DNA of 64,000 nucleotides from Pedobacter panaciterrae (GTDB lineage Bacteria; Bacteroidota; Bacteroidia; Sphingobacteriales; Sphingobacteriaceae): NCBI RefSeq assembly GCF_013204795.1, contig NZ_JABMKW010000020.1, forward strand, positions 744,001 to 808,000, given 5' to 3'. A program made the position numbers and the translations under genes. Position 1 is the stretch's first letter; every line of letters begins with the position of its first letter. The notes below the pieces were generated by a model. It was given only the letters and a program-made list of their open reading frames with translations. It was not told where the DNA came from and made no database searches. Shown piece by piece: positions 61,501 to 64,000 of the stretch.

Positions 61501-61742
61501 CCGACCATCGAAAATATCAGCTTATCACTCTGTGGATTGTTTACGGTAATGGAATAGTTACCAAGTCCATCTGCAACCTGACCTGCAGATGTACCTTTCA
61601 ATTGAACGGTTACTCCAGGAAGTGGAGTTCCGTTTTGGTCTGTTATTTTTCCGCTAATTGTTTTTTTTTGCGCAATAGCTGCAAAAGAGACGAGAAGGAA
61701 CAAACAACAAAAACCCATCGATTTTAGTACCTGTCTTTTCAT
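58596..61742 (-). CDS. SusC/RagA-family TonB-dependent outer-membrane transporter
   Basis: A 1048-residue receptor. A signal peptide ends at AIAQ, followed by a carboxypeptidase-like domain (KTISGKITDQNGTPLPGVTVQL), the Sus-type plug start VVVVGYGTQRRKDLTGSVSSI, and the plug signature IIIRGLSTLSQPNPLYIVDGV with SMDVLKDASAASIYGASAAGGVILVTTK. A 22-strand barrel then runs to RIYSFGIDVNF. Family knowledge: it imports oligosaccharides with energy from TonB. Paired with SusD and GH97 downstream and DUF6377 plus a cyclase upstream. Confidence 0.97.
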   Translation of the reverse strand: MKRQVLKSMGFCCLFLLVSFAAIAQKKTISGKITDQNGTPLPGVTVQLKGTSAGQVADGLGNYSITVNNPQSDKLIFSMVGFATAERSASEGSVIDVKLQEDNTQLGEVVVVGYGTQRRKDLTGSVSSIKGEAFKNQPITNPTEALQGRIAGVNIVKSSGAPDAQPSIIIRGLSTLSQPNPLYIVDGVRVTDIGSINVQDIESMDVLKDASAASIYGASAAGGVILVTTKRGTTSKPQFNYNYRYGVTTPKVGDLLDKDGYIRLQNIINPGRFNNATKLDTLANTDWIDETFNNASEQNHNFSFTGAAPIVDYLLSGFYNKQEGVARKNFSNIGGGRLNTNFKIGNWLKFGEQLSVSRRTTSNPQNIGVEAQLHNSPFRTLPIIPVFNSNGTYGTLPTGYPGLAFAGTHPVGAIDNADVENFKNNFQANVYAEIKLPLDLTLRSNVGYTFYDESQNYFQNAFSIGGVGAGKNSLNKLSIQSQSLLTNYILTYNKTISNHNINAIAGFEQITGRYNDANTTAIDVSADAGKKYSFIPTANTTYQFNGKKDNNALVKSFFGRINYNYNSKYYLSASLREDANFTVFGSNKQRGLFPSASAAWNVSEESFFKAALPAVNSLKLRASYGELGNSNIGTYRFLSNYQPFTSLGNGSAGGANFAPGGTIIPGVAYNRIPNPNLHWETVKESNVGLDGELLDSKLYFTLEYYNKETVDMLYELPLAPSAGISGSYLTNIGSVSNKGIEAMIGYRTKINDFGFDINLTGAWNKNQVTKLSTETTSELLDGYNFYNNGDMAFQIMPNQTITTTRKGEPFGSFYGYKVLGIFQNDAEAAKQKVGGIPAHAGDLQFQDLTGDGEITDKDRQIIGNPNPKLVYGANIRLNYKGFDVAFLFNGVAGVDLFNGVKAYEMRPFADGNTSPKVWGASFLNGNGITKQPRLGVVNADGSFSLDPNGNYSSVNSYFVEKGDYLKLKNLQVGYTFSNNLLQKIKVRSARIFVMANNVFTITNYSGLDPELGASFSPSGYSGVTARGIDVVSQYPQTRIYSFGIDVNF

Positions 61743-61965
61743 TAGTTTAATATTTGGTTTATCTTTTGGTTGTTGGTATTTGCTCCGGCCTGGCAGCTGG
61801 GTAACAAATACAAATCAAAGAGAATCTAAAAATTGAGAAGAATCAATTTTCAAAAATCGAATATAAACGATTTCAAGATGAAAAATAGTTAATAAACTAA
61901 AATTCAGACAGTTATAAAAAATTCTGCATCAAAAAATATAAACGAAATATAGGCTATGAAATGAA

Positions 61966-63561
61966 CTAAGTTGTTCTTATTGCTAAGATTACACCTTCAA
62001 AATCATCATTTGGGATTAATGATTTACTTTTAATTCTTGCCTTATAATTATAAATGGTATTCATAGAATATTCCAATATAGAAGCTATCTTTTCAGTATC
62101 ATTAATTCCTAACCTAATCAGTGCAAATATTCTTAGGTCGGTATTTAAAAGCTGACCGGCATTAAGCACAACCTGATGCTCTGGTGCGAACAGAGAATTA
62201 AAGGTTTCTACAAAATTTGGAAAGAGTGTTAGGAAGGCCCTGTCAAAGTTCACAAACAGTTCTTCGCGCTCTTTTTTTAGGTTTATATTATTCACCAAGC
62301 CCTGTATGTCATCAAATTTCTTAGTAACAAGTTTATTGTTTACTGATCTTTTAAATCTATCCAGCTTAGTGATGTATTCGGTAATCAGATTGAAATAATA
62401 CCCAATGTATTCCTCCTTGATTTTATCTGCCTCATTCAATTTATCTATGGTTTCGTGCAAGGAAACATTAGCTTCGATGATCAATTTATCTGCTTTTCTT
62501 AGTTTCTTTAGTTGCCTGGAAATAATAAAGGCAAATAAGATCACAACAGTGATTAAAAGTGTAAGTAAGGCGGCATAAATGAACAATATCCTTCGTTGTT
62601 CCTCTACCGAGTTGATCTTCTCCCCTGCTATAACCATTAAAATGGCACTTACCTGCATTTTACGCTGCCGGGCACCATAGTATGATGCGTCATTCATAGC
62701 CTGGTTTATAAATATATAGGCATTTTTGACGTCTCCTTTTTTGTGCAGTAGCTGCGCAAGGTTTAGCATTGCGGCGGCCTCCTTTGTAGAAGATTTAATA
62801 TCAGCAATTGCAGCTATCAGCAACAATTTTATAGCTTCGTTATCGTCTTGGTTTTGGATATAGATGTCGCTTAGTGTGGATGCAACAATAGCCATCTGGT
62901 GATTACTGAGCTTAAAATTTTTCATCAGTTTTATTAAAAGAACTGCTGATTTATCCTTTTGACCCAATTTTAGGTATTTAAGTCCGAGGTTATAAGTGTA
63001 ATCATATGATTTGGGATCTGACAATGCAATTGCCGAATCGATGTAGATATTTGCCTGTTTGTTATAGATAGGTGTGTAATACTTGTCTTTATCATAATCG
63101 GCAAGATCATAATAGGTACGTGCTGTAAGAAAGTAGTATTCTCTTCTGAGGCTATCAGGAAGTATTTTAACATTTACCGTGTTTAGAGAGTCGAACGTTT
63201 CTTTAAACATACCGGAGGATATTAGAATAAATCCCAACTTTATTTTACCATCGGCTATTTTAACCGGGTCTTTTAATAAGCGGCCTGCAGTTTGCATTTT
63301 TTGAGAATAGAAAAATGCCTTATCATAGTTAAATGATTTATGCTCGTGGTATAGACTAGAATATATATTGTATTTTTCTGTTAAAGATAGTTTCTCATTT
63401 AGTGACCCCTCCAGATCTGAAATGCGTTTTAATTTTATCTTGTCAAATTCATCTTTCGCGGTAATGCTTTGGTTCAGTTCGTCTAGTGTGTTTTTTGGCG
63501 TCTGAGCGAATAAAGAAATAGAAGCTATACAAAAACCAATAAGTAGTAAAGTTATTTTCAT
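61966..63561 (-). CDS. TPR sensor/regulator with DUF6377 and C-terminal HTH
   Basis: A 531-residue protein with a signal peptide (ending SLFAQ), TPR-like helices (about 50-310), one transmembrane segment (RRILFIYAALLTLLITVVILFAF, about 322-346), a coiled coil, and a C-terminal part matching DUF6377. That part includes an HTH-like LGINDTEKIASILEYSMNTIYNYKARIKSK. The topology suggests a membrane-bound regulator with periplasmic TPRs and a cytoplasmic DNA-binding end, as in other Sus-locus regulators. It lies 223 bases upstream of susC on the same strand and 6 bases after the cyclase gene. Confidence 0.85.
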   Translation of the reverse strand: MKITLLLIGFCIASISLFAQTPKNTLDELNQSITAKDEFDKIKLKRISDLEGSLNEKLSLTEKYNIYSSLYHEHKSFNYDKAFFYSQKMQTAGRLLKDPVKIADGKIKLGFILISSGMFKETFDSLNTVNVKILPDSLRREYYFLTARTYYDLADYDKDKYYTPIYNKQANIYIDSAIALSDPKSYDYTYNLGLKYLKLGQKDKSAVLLIKLMKNFKLSNHQMAIVASTLSDIYIQNQDDNEAIKLLLIAAIADIKSSTKEAAAMLNLAQLLHKKGDVKNAYIFINQAMNDASYYGARQRKMQVSAILMVIAGEKINSVEEQRRILFIYAALLTLLITVVILFAFIISRQLKKLRKADKLIIEANVSLHETIDKLNEADKIKEEYIGYYFNLITEYITKLDRFKRSVNNKLVTKKFDDIQGLVNNINLKKEREELFVNFDRAFLTLFPNFVETFNSLFAPEHQVVLNAGQLLNTDLRIFALIRLGINDTEKIASILEYSMNTIYNYKARIKSKSLIPNDDFEGVILAIRTT

Positions 63562-63567
63562 AAGCGC

Positions 63568-64000
63568 CTAGGTATAAATAGTGATCGGTACGGAAGGCTT
63601 AACCGAGCTCAATAACATTTCGTGCTCTTTGCCTTTTAATTTTATTGACCCCAAGGCCTGCACTACATAACTGCTGGTTAACTGAAGCTTATTTATGAGT
63701 TCTGAAGATGCAATTACCTCCTCGTCATACTGTTTACACATTCCCTGTATCCTGGAAGTTGTATTTAATACATCACCAGAATAGGTTATATCCCGCTTAA
63801 TTATTCCTACTTCGCCTGCAACAACTTTACCGCAGTGGATTCCGGCTTTAAAGGTAGGCACCACACCGTAACGCTTCAGGTATTTATTTTTTATACTGTT
63901 AATGTAGGTCTTAATATCGAAAAAACACCGTACACACATGCTGTTTTCAATCCCGTCCTCATACTTCCAGGCCACAATAACTTCGTCGCCTGCATACTGG
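63568..64000 (-). CDS. Class III nucleotide cyclase, 5' end cut by window edge
   Basis: Only the last 143 or so residues are in the window; the N-terminus is off the right edge. The visible cyclase domain has QYAGDEVIVAWKYED (second metal Asp), FKAGIHCGKVVAGEVG, and ITYSGDVLNTTSRIQG, which supplies the transition-state Asn and Arg. After it come LGSIKLKGKEHEMLL and the end. Catalysis is likely intact as far as seen. It could make cAMP or another cyclic nucleotide; purine choice is uncertain. It is 6 bases upstream of the DUF6377 regulator, so the two are co-transcribed. Confidence 0.85.
   Translation of the reverse strand, partial: QYAGDEVIVAWKYEDGIENSMCVRCFFDIKTYINSIKNKYLKRYGVVPTFKAGIHCGKVVAGEVGIIKRDITYSGDVLNTTSRIQGMCKQYDEEVIASSELINKLQLTSSYVVQALGSIKLKGKEHEMLLSSVKPSVPITIYT

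Noticed and set aside
1..64000. tRNA, rRNA, CRISPR array, insertion sequence or replication origin
   Set aside because: No cloverleaf consensus (GGTTCGAATCC-like), regular spaced repeats, transposase or DnaA-box cluster was seen on reading the window; a dedicated search could still find a weak case.

Overview
The window looks like chromosomal DNA of a Bacteroidota bacterium, most likely a Sphingobacteriaceae member close to Pedobacter. The basis is a SusC/SusD pair, DUF6377 and OMP_b-brl_3 families, many secreted glycoside hydrolases, FabV, weak ribosome binding sites, at least one TAnnTTTG-type -7 element, and low-to-moderate GC. No rRNA, tRNA, CRISPR array, insertion sequence or phage module was seen. 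One gene runs off each edge: a patatin on the left and a nucleotide cyclase on the right.

Layout. 1-10.6 kb holds mixed single genes and short operons: a patatin lipase; DinB, DoxX, a VOC protein and an AraC regulator; a sphingomyelin-synthase-like PAP2_C phosphatase; a pair of M16 peptidases; a PI-PLC-like lipoprotein; an outer-membrane barrel; kdgF overlapping a GNAT acetyltransferase; and an L,D-transpeptidase. 10.7-17.3 kb is a complete RND efflux operon (TetR, membrane fusion protein, HAE1 pump, TolC-like lipoprotein) with three copies of one palindrome at its promoters. 17.4-20.3 kb is a LacI regulator followed by kdgK and eda. 21.2-25.1 kb is an N-acetylhexosamine locus: GH109 divergent from a LacI regulator and a NahK-like sugar 1-kinase.

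25.1-32.4 kb is a glycan operon (GH29, SGNH hydrolase, clan GH-D hydrolase, outer-membrane barrel). 32.6-37.2 kb is a hexuronate operon (uxaB, exuT, gapN-like). 37.3-39.1 kb is cysE-cysM. 39.1-42.2 kb is a tightly overlapping HipA-like kinase, DUF3037 and SF1 helicase cassette, followed upstream by a GH20 hexosaminidase (to 44.5 kb). 44.7-47.0 kb has a Cys-rich lipoprotein, fabV and idi. 47.0-53.2 kb has a GH78 rhamnosidase converging on NIPSNAP, GH71/99-like and DUF2264 genes. 53.3-64 kb has pncB, then a Sus-type locus: GH97, SusD, SusC, a TPR/DUF6377 regulator and a class III cyclase.

How it fits together. Two LacI-type circuits can be proposed. GCAAACGTTTGC-like boxes stand before GH109, the second lacI, nahK and GH20, which suggests one regulon for N-acetylhexosamine release and phosphorylation. 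A related CGmAAwCGwTTkCG box stands before both kdgK-eda and uxaB-exuT-gapN. This would join uptake and reduction of hexuronates, KDG phosphorylation, KDPG cleavage and oxidation of the resulting glyceraldehyde 3-phosphate into one pathway. The isomerase and dehydratase steps (uxaC, uxuA or uxaA) are not in the window. All regulatory links are inferred from sequence.
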